In this document: positions 1 to 5,680 of the stretch, one piece after another | How positions within the stretch are numbered: the first letter of the stretch is position 1 | How the letters are laid out: each line of letters begins with the position of its first letter | NCBI GenBank assembly: GCA_028279995.1 | Contig: JANQMQ010000013.1 | Location: forward strand, 1 to 9,827 | Origin: Candidatus Phaeomarinibacter sp. | GTDB taxonomy: Bacteria > Pseudomonadota > Alphaproteobacteria > CGMCC-115125 | Reading direction: 5' to 3' | DNA: 9,827 bases | The notes under the pieces: generated by a model | What the model was told of the DNA's origin: nothing | The model's database searches: none | Seen by the model: the letters and a program-made list of their open reading frames with translations, nothing else | Translations under genes and position numbers: made by a program

Positions 1-1210
1 CGCGTTTTGCCGCTTGCTGATACTCAAACCCGTCATAGGACAGCGTCTGTGTCCCCAGCATGCCAGAGATCAACTGCGCGGTTTGCAGATCACGCACGCC
101 GAAGAACTGGCGCACCTGCGCCGAGCCCATGAAGGACTGAACGGCGGAGGGGTCAAAATTACGGGCGATCTGTCCAATATCCTGGAACAAAGCCCAGGTA
201 CGTATTCCGAAGCCGCGTCCGTAGGTGAAGGCTGACAGTAGGGCTTCAAAGTTTCCCAATTGCCCCGACTCGTCCACGACAGCCGTGATCCTTGCCGCTT
301 GCGGAACACGCGACTTGTAGAGCATCACCACTGTGAAGAATGTCCGCAGCACAGGTGCCCAGAGCTTCAGATATTCCGCCGGCACATTCATAAAGATGCT
401 GGCGACGATATCCGGATCGCACAGAACCGCAGGAGAGAAGTCACCACCCTCAAGGGAGGCCAGCAAGGCCGGGTCACTCAGGAAGCTGAGATTGGCGTAT
501 ATCTCACCAAGAATGGCGCCGAACTCTTTGGAGCTCTCTTGCTGCTTGCTCATCATCTCCGCAGCGACGCGCCGCACATCTGCAAAACGCGATCGCAGCA
601 TCATCTCCAGCATCTCCGCCCACAATTCCGGATTGCCTTCAATCAGATTGATGGTGCGCCAGAGGTCGGGAAAGCTGACCGCGCCGAATATCTCGACAAG
701 CGACTTCATGATGGCTTCCAGCCATTCACGCGCCCGCAGCTCAAAGTATTGGCCGTTAGCACTGCCCGTCAGGGGCAGCAGGTTAGCGCAGATGAACTTC
801 GCATCCGCATGCAGACGCGGGTCATCGAGCCTTAGAATGTCCAGGAGATTGCAGCTATGGCTGGGGAGCCCGGCAATACGAAACGGGTTCCATGCATAGG
901 CATACTCATTGGCCGGGGCGAAAGTGTGCTGGCAGATTGAGAGAATCTCGCCGCGCGGATCGAGCCACAGCATCCGCTCACCTTTGGCATTGATTGCCAC
1001 ATGTCCAAGCAAGTCACGCAGCTTGCCGCTGCCTGCACCGCCGATGGTGAGCAAAGGCGCATCCCCATCCAGATGGATCGCATGGCGACCGAAGAAGCCG
1101 AGCGGCAGGCCTTTGCCGTCAAACAATCCGGCAGCGTGCATGTCATGTTCGTCCGCCCAGGCAGCGGAACCAAAACGATGGTCTTCATTGAAGGTCTGGT
1201 GGTAGGTCAT
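1..1210 (-). CDS. virD4: VirD4/TraG-like type IV coupling protein, C-terminus cut by window edge
   Basis: Open from ATG 1210-1208 to the left edge (403 codons, no stop). GGAG lies 7 nt before the ATG. The product reads as the cytosolic ATPase part of a type IV secretion coupling protein, which feeds relaxase-bound DNA or effectors to the conjugation channel. P-loop-like TIGGAGSGKLRD is at residues 55-66 (K63). A Walker B-like AVVDESGQLGN is at 310-320, followed by the RTWALFQDIGQ region, where the family carries a conserved Gln. Between the Walker motifs is an all-alpha-type helical region, as in VirD4/TraG/TraD proteins. Odd points: the P-loop Lys is followed by Leu instead of Ser/Thr, and there is no N-terminal pair of membrane helices; the protein starts polar. 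Family assignment rests on motif spacing and overall resemblance. Whether it serves conjugation or effector export cannot be told from this window. Confidence 0.85.
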   Translation of the reverse strand, partial: MTYHQTFNEDHRFGSAAWADEHDMHAAGLFDGKGLPLGFFGRHAIHLDGDAPLLTIGGAGSGKLRDLLGHVAINAKGERMLWLDPRGEILSICQHTFAPANEYAYAWNPFRIAGLPSHSCNLLDILRLDDPRLHADAKFICANLLPLTGSANGQYFELRAREWLEAIMKSLVEIFGAVSFPDLWRTINLIEGNPELWAEMLEMMLRSRFADVRRVAAEMMSKQQESSKEFGAILGEIYANLSFLSDPALLASLEGGDFSPAVLCDPDIVASIFMNVPAEYLKLWAPVLRTFFTVVMLYKSRVPQAARITAVVDESGQLGNFEALLSAFTYGRGFGIRTWALFQDIGQIARNFDPSAVQSFMGSAQVRQFFGVRDLQTAQLISGMLGTQTLSYDGFEYQQAAKR

Positions 1211-1223
1211 TCAGATTCTCCAT

Positions 1224-1266
1224 GGTGAAAAAGAAAAAGGGGCACCCGCGTTGCGGATGCCCCTTT
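1224..1266 (-). terminator. Intrinsic terminator upstream of the coupling-protein gene
   Basis: Read leftward, AAAGGGGCA-t-CCGC pairs across a 3-nt loop with GCGG-g-TGCCCCTTT (1266 to 1236; one mismatch at 1257/1245). A T-rich tail TTTTTCTTTTT follows (1238-1228). It lies between the 67-residue membrane protein and the coupling protein, ending only a few bases before the latter's ribosome binding site. It should end or attenuate leftward transcription arriving from the small upstream genes. There is no T-tract on the other strand. Confidence 0.75.
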
Positions 1267-1288
1267 GTGAAGGCGGTTGCGTCACCCG

Positions 1289-1492
1289 CTAGTAGGTGAT
1301 GCGGGTCTTGTTCTTGAAGCGGCTGGTGATGGCGAGGATGCCAACACCTAGTGCGCCCGTGAAAAGTCCGGCTCCCATGTCGCCAGTGAAAAACGCGATG
1401 AGCCCCATGAAAATCATGAAGCCACCGACGAACATGAAGAAGCCTTTGACCGGACCTTCAACGGATTCCTTTTTGCCCTTTTTGACGTCCAT
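1289..1492 (-). CDS. Small two-helix membrane protein, unknown function
   Basis: 67 residues, starting at ATG 1492 with GGAG 8 nt upstream. The N-terminus is basic and soluble (MDVKKGKKESVEG). It is followed by two hydrophobic stretches, about residues 19-36 and 40-57, joined by a short GD turn, and a basic tail (SRFKNKTR). This predicts a hairpin-type inner membrane protein. It lies 30 nt downstream of another small membrane protein and upstream of the coupling protein, separated from the latter by a terminator. I do not recognise a family. An accessory role for the transfer apparatus, for example as membrane partner of the anchorless coupling protein, is inferred from position only. Confidence 0.7.
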   Translation of the reverse strand: MDVKKGKKESVEGPVKGFFMFVGGFMIFMGLIAFFTGDMGAGLFTGALGVGILAITSRFKNKTRITY

Positions 1493-1522
1493 TGCTGGTA
1501 CTCCTTTTTTAGGGGTGAGGGG

Positions 1523-1819
1523 TTAGAGAAGACGGGCGGCAATCGCCAACCCACCCATGGTGATCGCAAGGCCGAGCGATGCCCGTGCAACGAAGAAGGT
1601 CGTTGCCGCCACGGCGATGAACCAACCCACAAGGGCGGGGTCAGTTAGGCCGGGGCTGTAGTGACGCGCCACGAAAGAAGCGATCCAGGCTTCCGTCGCG
1701 CGGTAGGCAAGCGGTGTAGCGAAGAAGGTCGCAATAAGCGCCGCTGTATTCGCGAGCCCGTTGACCGAGCCCATGAACACGGAACGCCCCGCCTCGTTGT
1801 GCTGCTTGTTGCCAAACAT
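1523..1819 (-). CDS. Small membrane protein, unknown function
   Basis: 98 residues from ATG 1819. This start is chosen over the upstream GTG/ATG codons in the open frame because GGAGGG lies 5 nt before it (1825-1830 on the complementary strand). The N-terminus is polar (MFGNKQHNEAGRS). Hydrophobic segments lie near residues 20-40, 64-80 and 83-98, with a short extracytoplasmic-type loop (RHYSPGLTDP) between the first and second. Spacing to the next small membrane gene is 30 nt, so the two are probably co-transcribed. No family recognised. The neighbourhood (coupling protein downstream) suggests an element-transfer or maintenance role, which is inference. Confidence 0.7.
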   Translation of the reverse strand: MFGNKQHNEAGRSVFMGSVNGLANTAALIATFFATPLAYRATEAWIASFVARHYSPGLTDPALVGWFIAVAATTFFVARASLGLAITMGGLAIAARLL

Positions 1820-1824
1820 GCGTG

Positions 1825-1844
1825 CCCTCCATTTGGGGAAATGG
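1825..1844 (-). promoter_or_regulatory. Small hairpin abutting the SD of the 98-residue membrane protein
   Basis: On the leftward transcript, CCATTT (1844-1839) pairs with AAATGG (1834-1829) around a CCCC loop. The last two bases of the stem are the first two G of the GGAGGG ribosome binding site. It could modulate access to that site. The stem is only 6 bp, so chance is possible. Confidence 0.3.
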
Positions 1845-1951
1845 GCGCACCGGAGGATTCCGCCGCGCCGCGTTCCTACGCATAAGGGGGTTGCGGCCAT
1901 GCCCTGGGGGAAAGCACGGAACGCCTTGGCAAATCGATCCAACTTGGTCGC

Positions 1952-2389
1952 CTACGCGGTTGGGTAATTGTCATTGGCGGCACGCAGCCCCCAAAGCGCC
2001 GTGCCCTTGCGATCCATCAGCCGTAAAACTGTCGCTACGACCCGAAAGCGATCACGCGTGGATTGATTGAGGCGTGGCTTCACATGCGCGGGGATCGGTA
2101 CGGCAAGATCGCGGAACCATTCGCGATGATCACATTCGATCAGCTCATCAATATCCAGAAACAGATGCGCATTGGTCAGAGGGTGATAAACCCAGCCCTG
2201 AAAATCCCGATAGCCGTCAAGCAGGTAATCCAGCATCGCCCAGGAGCTGACCGGAAGATCCGCTATGTACTCACGCACGTCGCGGATGAACTCCGGATGA
2301 TCCAGCTCTTTGTTGGTGACCAAAGGCACTTCAAGCCGAGCACAACGACCGAAGGGCTCACACGCCTTGCACAGCTGACATTGGGACAT
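1952..2389 (-). CDS. Cys-rich 145-residue protein, unknown function
   Basis: Start chosen at ATG 2389 because GGAGGT lies 7 nt upstream; the GTG further up lies at the SD itself. The N-terminus has Cys at residues 4, 7, 10 and 16 (SQCQLCKACEPFGRC), a CxxCxxC-x5-C pattern that could bind a metal ion. The rest is soluble, with an acidic central part (FLDIDELIECDHREWF) and a basic C-terminal third ending RAANDNYPTA. It has no signal peptide or membrane helix. It is separated by 132 nt from the small membrane genes downstream and diverges from the helix-turn-helix gene at 2503. I do not recognise a family. A small metal-binding or regulatory protein is a possibility only. Confidence 0.7.
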   Translation of the reverse strand: MSQCQLCKACEPFGRCARLEVPLVTNKELDHPEFIRDVREYIADLPVSSWAMLDYLLDGYRDFQGWVYHPLTNAHLFLDIDELIECDHREWFRDLAVPIPAHVKPRLNQSTRDRFRVVATVLRLMDRKGTALWGLRAANDNYPTA

Positions 2390-2408
2390 CACACATACCT
2401 CCACTCTT

Positions 2409-2456
2409 CACATGGACAGGCCGGAACAGGGGGTTTCCGGCTTCAAGAACCATGTG
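2409..2456. repeat. Nested dyad in the divergent intergenic region
   Basis: CACATGG (2409-2415) is mirrored by CCATGTG (2450-2456). Inside them GCCGGAA (2420-2426) is mirrored by TTCCGGC (2435-2441) around a G-rich loop (CAGGGGGT). It sits between the divergent starts at 2389 and 2503, a place suited to an operator shared by both genes. It could also form a leader hairpin. No T-tract follows on either strand, so it is not an intrinsic terminator. Confidence 0.45.
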
Positions 2457-2502
2457 TTTGGGAGGCAAAGAGCCGTGATGGGGTGAGATGGAGGGTGACC
2501 GG

Positions 2503-3222
2503 ATGGCAAGCACTTGCCAAGGCATCAGCGCGCGCATATCACAAGATGACGCCCGTCTTTCCACAACCAACGCACTGAAAACGTTGAAGAAAACACGTCG
2601 CAACACCAAGCGGTCTTCGACGCCGCCACCAATCTTGAGCAGCCGAACAAGACTGACGAGCGGGCAGATCAGCGCGATCCTGAAGTGCTATGCGGCGCGC
2701 ATGGCACCGATCCTGGCGGCACAAAAGACCGGGATCAGTCGCAATACTGTTTACGCCCAATACGAGCGCATTCGCTGGCGGCTCCTGATCGTGGAGTACT
2801 ACACGGATGCCGCACCAAGCGCTGACGAGCCAGGCTTAGCGCCCGACATCAGACAGCGGCTCCGGGAACGGCGCGGGGTGAGGGAACGAAGCGTGCTTGC
2901 TCACACCGCTGAGTTGATCTTTTGGGCGGAGGAATGGCCGCCGCGCCTTGTGCTCAAACACATCAAAAGGATCATTGCGCTGTCCGGAACGCTGGACACC
3001 TGGCCAGTGCTAAGCGAAACGGAGATAGAACGGTTGATCGCCTATGTACGCTATGCCCGCACCGAATTGATAAGTCACAGAGCATCCGAGAATGCTGCCG
3101 CTGACCCCATCGCCGCGCACTTCGCGCAACGTGCAAAGGCGGCAATGGAGGCTCATTACCGGGAGTACCGCGCAGCTTCAAAACGCGCCGAACGCGCCAA
3201 TACAGGACGGCATAATCCTTAA
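2503..3222 (+). CDS. Helix-turn-helix DNA-binding protein, unknown family
   Basis: 239 residues from ATG 2503, chosen over ATG 2488 because GGAGGG (2490-2495) lies 7 nt before it. The N-terminus (1-50) is basic and disordered-looking (KTLKKTRRNTKRSS). Residues about 53-97 form a helix-turn-helix of transposase/recombinase-N-terminal type: SGQISAILKCYAA, then PILAAQKTGISRNTVYAQY and ERIRWRL. The remainder is helical and Arg-rich, with WAEEWPPRLVLKHIKRII near 141-159 and an Ala/Arg-rich tail. I see no catalytic DDE or HUH motif, so this is more likely a regulator or accessory DNA-binding protein than an intact transposase. It diverges from the Cys-rich gene across the nested dyad at 2409-2456. 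Confidence 0.65.
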   Translation: MASTCQGISARISQDDARLSTTNALKTLKKTRRNTKRSSTPPPILSSRTRLTSGQISAILKCYAARMAPILAAQKTGISRNTVYAQYERIRWRLLIVEYYTDAAPSADEPGLAPDIRQRLRERRGVRERSVLAHTAELIFWAEEWPPRLVLKHIKRIIALSGTLDTWPVLSETEIERLIAYVRYARTELISHRASENAAADPIAAHFAQRAKAAMEAHYREYRAASKRAERANTGRHNP

Positions 3223-3316
3223 CCACATCTTAATGTATGTTCTGTATACTGATGATCATGGATAGATGCGTTCATAGATGTAAGAATGATGATTTTACGG
3301 GCTGGCGGGTCACATC

Positions 3317-3364
3317 AGGGCTGCGCCGTTCGAATGCCGCAGGGCTGCGCCGTTCGAATGCCGC
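3317..3364 (+). repeat. 24-bp perfect tandem duplication
   Basis: Two identical head-to-tail 24-bp copies (3317-3340 and 3341-3364), each containing AGGGCTGCGCCGTTCGAATG followed by CCGC. Only two copies are present, with no spacer. It may be a regulatory-site duplication or a slippage product. Confidence 0.9.
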
Positions 3365-3379
3365 TTCCAGCAGCATTCG

Positions 3380-3401
3380 ATGCTTGTCTGTAGACAAGCA
3401 T
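3380..3401. promoter_or_regulatory. 22-bp palindrome, candidate operator
   Basis: ATGCTTGTCT-GT-AGACAAGCAT: two perfect 10-bp arms around 2 nt, ending 22 nt before the start at 3424. Length, symmetry and position fit a binding site for a dimeric regulator. The protein that would bind it is unknown; the helix-turn-helix protein at 2503-3222 is one candidate (inference). Confidence 0.55.
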
Positions 3402-3423
3402 GCGCTCCCGATCATGAGGGCGC

Positions 3424-4119
3424 ATGAGTGAGCGAGATCAAAACCACACCGATCCTGTAAGCGCCGTGCATGAGCGCGCCAAGTCGCTTGAAGCGCATAT
3501 TCTTGAACACTCCAGAGATGCTGAAGCCGGAGATATCGTTGCAGGTGGCTATGCCGCACGCGGCACGGCCAAACCCGAAAACTCCGAGATGAGCGGCGCG
3601 AAACGTAAATCCAGCGACATGATGCAGGCCGTGCTGGACAGCACCGCTGAAATGCAGCGCCAGCTTGAGCGGCTCTATGAAGAACGCGAAGCGCTCTACG
3701 ACCAGCTTTCAGATATTGAATTCAAGATCGACAAGCTGGATCAGGCCATCCAGGAAATGAACGAGGGCGACCTCCCAGAGGTCGGAGCAGACGGGACGCT
3801 GGCCGATGCCGAACTTGAAGCCATGGTTGCCGCCGAGGAGAAGCGCCTGGGTCGGTCCATTGACCGTTCTGACCCGCAGGCTTTGATGGCAATCTTTGCG
3901 GCCGAGCAGGAACGCTCAACATTCGAGCGCGATAACGTTCTGGAAGCCATCGACAGGAATGCGGAGGAGATTGATGCTGTGCAATCCGGCCGTGACATTC
4001 AGGGAAAGCCTGCAAGCGGTTTGAGCGCGAACAATGCCTTCGAAGATGCGAATTCGCTTGACCATGCCAGCCGCGAGCAACAGCAGCAAACAAACGATTT
4101 CGATCAGTTCACTTTCTAA
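3424..4119 (+). CDS. Acidic coiled-coil protein, unknown function
   Basis: 231 residues from ATG 3424. A GAGGG stretch lies only 3 nt before the ATG, so the ribosome site is suboptimal; the next in-frame ATG (residue 56) has no better one. The protein is soluble and strongly acidic. Residues about 66-115 (EMQRQLERLYEEREALYDQL and onward) have the heptad-like pattern of a coiled coil, and a second charged helix runs about 127-188. The C-terminus is Gln-rich with a terminal DFDQFTF. It has no signal peptide or enzymatic motif. Its stop overlaps the stop of the convergent secreted-protein gene. A structural or partner-binding role is likely from the coiled coil. No family recognised. Confidence 0.7.
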   Translation: MSERDQNHTDPVSAVHERAKSLEAHILEHSRDAEAGDIVAGGYAARGTAKPENSEMSGAKRKSSDMMQAVLDSTAEMQRQLERLYEEREALYDQLSDIEFKIDKLDQAIQEMNEGDLPEVGADGTLADAELEAMVAAEEKRLGRSIDRSDPQALMAIFAAEQERSTFERDNVLEAIDRNAEEIDAVQSGRDIQGKPASGLSANNAFEDANSLDHASREQQQQTNDFDQFTF

Positions 4120-4580
4120 TTACTACCGATCAAGCGCGCATGCATGTTGCGTGTGAGGCCGAAGACTGTCCCACGGTTGAGATAGCGCTGGTGAAACTCA
4201 GCAGGCTCGCGGGATACTTTGTGCCGCACTACTTGCCCCAGCACGATCACATGAAATGCGCCTTCAGGCACATCCAGACCCGGCACAGCAACCGCAGGGA
4301 CAGCCGGGGCGCCTTTGCCCTGCGTGATGACATGTGCCGCCGTATCTACTGACTGAATGCCCTTGCCGTAGAGATAAACGACGGTCTCTGCCTTCGAAAT
4401 CTCAATCGCCTCACCCAGCGTCACCGGACGCTCATACCCTGGTGTGGCGCAATCATATCCGCGCGGGACATTGCACCCCGGATCACGCGGCTTCCCGTCA
4501 GCAGCAATTGAAATCTGTGGATAAAGAGCGGCTGCCAGCACAAGGCCTGTTGCTGCGACTCGAAGCACCCGCTTATTCAA
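4116..4580 (-). CDS. Secreted/periplasmic protein with signal peptide, unknown function
   Basis: 154 residues if started at TTG 4580 (NKRVLRVAATGLVLAAAL). This start gives a textbook signal peptide: basic n-region at 2-7, hydrophobic core at 8-20, cleavage near SIAA (24-27). The open frame extends upstream to ATG 4670 (30 more residues, VSAHFSNTHFIYPP...), which would bury the signal. Neither start has a good SD in the present sequence. The mature part holds CNVPRGYDC (possible disulphide), a Val/Leu-rich middle and a basic C-terminal third (GQVVRHKVSREPAEFHQRYL). It may be a periplasmic accessory of the transfer machinery, which is inference only. The TTG start lies inside the left copy of the inverted repeat described at 4577-4598. 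Confidence 0.65.
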   Translation of the reverse strand: MNKRVLRVAATGLVLAAALYPQISIAADGKPRDPGCNVPRGYDCATPGYERPVTLGEAIEISKAETVVYLYGKGIQSVDTAAHVITQGKGAPAVPAVAVPGLDVPEGAFHVIVLGQVVRHKVSREPAEFHQRYLNRGTVFGLTRNMHARLIGSN

Positions 4581-4598
4581 AAGGGGACGGTTATGAAC
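4577..4598 (-). repeat. Left copy of inverted dyad, candidate recombination site
   Basis: TCAAAA-GGGGACGG-TTaTGA plus AC: a dyad with one arm mismatch and an asymmetric GGGGACGG core. It matches the complement of 4703-4724 at 20 of 22 positions, with 16 identical bases in a row. It is in opposite orientation to that copy. Confidence 0.75.
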
Positions 4599-4620
4599 CC
4601 ACCCTAAGACTGGAGGATAA

Positions 4621-4743
4621 ATGAAGTGTGTATTTGAGAAATGGGCAGAAACCTGCCACCCTATCGGCATCCGATTTCGTCTGGAGCCAAATTATGACCA
4701 ACGATCAAAACCGTCCCCTTTTGATCGTATGGAGGTTGTGTGA
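4621..4743 (+). CDS. 40-residue ORF translationally coupled to the recombinase
   Basis: Begins MKCVFEKWAETCHPIGIRFR, ends FDRMEVV. ATG 4621 follows GGAGGATAA (GGAGG 4612-4616, 4-nt spacing). Its TGA (4741-4743) shares one base with the recombinase ATG at 4743 (TGATG). The recombinase SD, GGAGG at 4731-4735, is inside this ORF. It has two Cys (3 and 12) and no hydrophobic segment. Good SD and overlap support translation. It may be a leader peptide that tunes recombinase translation or a real small protein; no family is recognised. Confidence 0.5.
   Translation: MKCVFEKWAETCHPIGIRFRLEPNYDQRSKPSPFDRMEVV
4703..4724 (+). repeat. Right copy of inverted dyad, candidate recombination site
   Basis: Centre of a 28-bp perfect dyad, ACGATCAAAA (4701-4710) and TTTTGATCGT (4719-4728) around CCGTCCCC. 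The ATCAAAACC half resembles in style the A-rich half-sites of Hin/Gin invertase sites (family knowledge; not a proven match). It lies 15 nt before the recombinase start and could also be an operator for recombinase autoregulation. Confidence 0.7.
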
Positions 4744-5345
4744 TGGCGAATAAATCCAAGGGCCAGACCACGCGCAATAGACGCATTGGCTATGCGCGCA
4801 ATTCAACCGACAAGCAGACGCTGTATCAGTACACGGACATTCTGAAAAATTCAGGATGCGAGACGATATTTGTCGACGAGGCGACATCCGCCGTGGCGAA
4901 GAAGCGTCCGGGTTTGCGACAGGCGCGCGAGGCACTGGCACCAGGCGACACTTTCGTGGTTGTTGCTATTGATCGGGCGTTCCGCTCGACCATCGAAGGC
5001 ATCACGTTTCTGGATGAGATTCATGGGCAGGGGATTGCCTTTGAATCGATCTATCAGAGGATTGATACGCGAACGCCGGAAGGCCGCAAGTGGTTCATCG
5101 ATATGGTGAACAATGCCGAATACGAACAAGCCGTGATCTCTAGGCGGACAAAGGAGAAGATGGCAGCTGCGAAACGGCGCGGCATTCATTGCGGCCGGCG
5201 GTGCACCCTGAACCGGAACTCGGTTCATCAGGCCTACCGGCTTATGACCGAGCGCGGGCTATCGCTGAAAGAGACCGCCCGCCGCAAGCATGTGGCACCC
5301 CTGACCCTGCGCCGCAGCTTCCGCCGCGAGGGGTTGGTGATATGA
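4743..5345 (+). CDS. Small serine recombinase (resolvase/invertase family)
   Basis: 200 residues, the usual length for Tn3-resolvase/Hin-type enzymes. ATG 4743 is chosen over GTG 4740 because GGAGG (4731-4735) lies 7 nt before it. Catalytic domain: RIGYARNSTDKQ with nucleophile Ser21 and Arg19; KRPGLRQA with the conserved Arg55; GDTFVVVAIDRAFRST with Asp77, Arg78 and Arg81; IDTRTPEGR (108-115); long E helix with EYEQAVISRRTKEKMAAAKRRG (about 126-147). The C-terminal helix-turn-helix is at 169-196 (ERGLSLKETARRKHVAPLTLRRSFR). All key residues are present, so it is predicted active. Such enzymes cut both strands at short dyads and resolve, invert or integrate DNA. It overlaps the 40-codon ORF upstream and the 55-residue gene downstream. 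Confidence 0.93.
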   Translation: MANKSKGQTTRNRRIGYARNSTDKQTLYQYTDILKNSGCETIFVDEATSAVAKKRPGLRQAREALAPGDTFVVVAIDRAFRSTIEGITFLDEIHGQGIAFESIYQRIDTRTPEGRKWFIDMVNNAEYEQAVISRRTKEKMAAAKRRGIHCGRRCTLNRNSVHQAYRLMTERGLSLKETARRKHVAPLTLRRSFRREGLVI

Positions 5346-5509
5346 ACAAAGATGACCAAACCGCCGCAATGATCGATGCACTGATCGACACTCTGGCCGA
5401 GTTGGAGAGCATTGAGGCAACTGCGCGCGATGCGAGGGAACGGCTCTCCCCTGTGTGCTCAGCGCTCTATCAACATTGGTGTTCCAAGCAGGATCAGCAT
5501 TTGCTCTGA
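5342..5509 (+). CDS. 55-residue helical protein coupled to the recombinase
   Basis: ATG 5342 overlaps the recombinase TGA (ATGA), indicating translational coupling; a GAGGGG lies about 10 nt upstream. The product (MNKDDQTAAMIDALIDTLAE, then ...ARERLSPVCSALYQHW) is predicted all-helical and acidic at the N-terminus, without membrane segments. It may be a recombinase partner or directionality factor by position, but no family is recognised. Confidence 0.5.
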   Translation: MNKDDQTAAMIDALIDTLAELESIEATARDARERLSPVCSALYQHWCSKQDQHLL

Positions 5510-5563
5510 GATTCGTACCGCGGGAATCAGGTGCGCCTCTTTTGCGTCAAGTTGAAGCTCTGA

Positions 5564-5680
5564 CCGCGTGACACGACTCAGGCGCATGAATGCGTTGATC
5601 GGCACGGGCATTCACTCAAAGACGCCGCACGTCGTCCTAACGTCTCACCCGACACCTGCAAACATCCGTTAAACGCATAG
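5564..5680 (+). pseudogene. Relic of a second serine recombinase C-terminus
   Basis: The frame from 5564 to TAG 5678-5680 reads ...TTQAHECVDRHGHSLKDAARRPNVSPDT. It aligns without gaps to the helix-turn-helix of the intact recombinase 5' of it (HQAYRLMTERGLSLKETARRKHVAPLT), sharing QA, G, SLK, ARR, V, P and T. No start codon, catalytic domain or ribosome site precedes it, and an in-frame TGA lies at 5561-5563. The C-terminus (CKHPLNA) has diverged. It is best read as the decayed tail of a paralogous recombinase, left by duplication, deletion or recombination between related genes. Upstream bases in the same frame (about 5528-5560) may belong to it but are too eroded to claim. Confidence 0.6.

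Larger units (their letters stand above)
3223..3423. other. Intergenic region with tandem repeat and palindrome
   Basis: About 200 nt with no convincing gene. It holds a -10-like TATACT (3245-3250), a 24-bp tandem duplication (3317-3364), a 13-nt dyad AGCAT-TCG-ATGCT (3373-3385) and a 22-bp palindrome (3380-3401) just before the coiled-coil gene. It is most simply a promoter/operator region for that gene. No clear -35 box is paired with the TATACT. Confidence 0.4.
4577..4724. other. Candidate invertible segment flanked by inverted dyads
   Basis: Two oppositely oriented copies of the same dyad enclose about 100 bp holding most of the 40-codon ORF, immediately upstream of a small serine recombinase. 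Serine invertases act on short dyads with a nonpalindromic central dinucleotide (here GA) in inverted orientation, so recombination here would flip the segment. After inversion the 40-codon ORF would end at TTT GAA TAA. That TAA lies just beyond the TTG start of the secreted-protein gene, so the gene would be overlap-coupled to the ORF as the recombinase gene is now. Geometry is seen in the sequence; function is inference. Confidence 0.35.

Noticed and set aside
260..899. Rightward open frames of about 190 codons over the left end
   Set aside because: They lie antisense to the continuous coupling-protein frame, have no ribosome sites and give low-complexity, Arg/Ser/His-rich products.
3317..3364. 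Possible CRISPR start (24-bp repeat)
   Set aside because: Two copies directly abut without a spacer; no cas genes nearby.
3237..3431. 64-codon rightward frame in the intergenic region
   Set aside because: It runs through the tandem repeat and palindrome and lacks a ribosome site.
4577..4724. MITE or insertion sequence with terminal inverted repeats
   Set aside because: No target-site duplication flanks the repeats, and each repeat is itself a dyad, which fits a recombinase or regulator site better.
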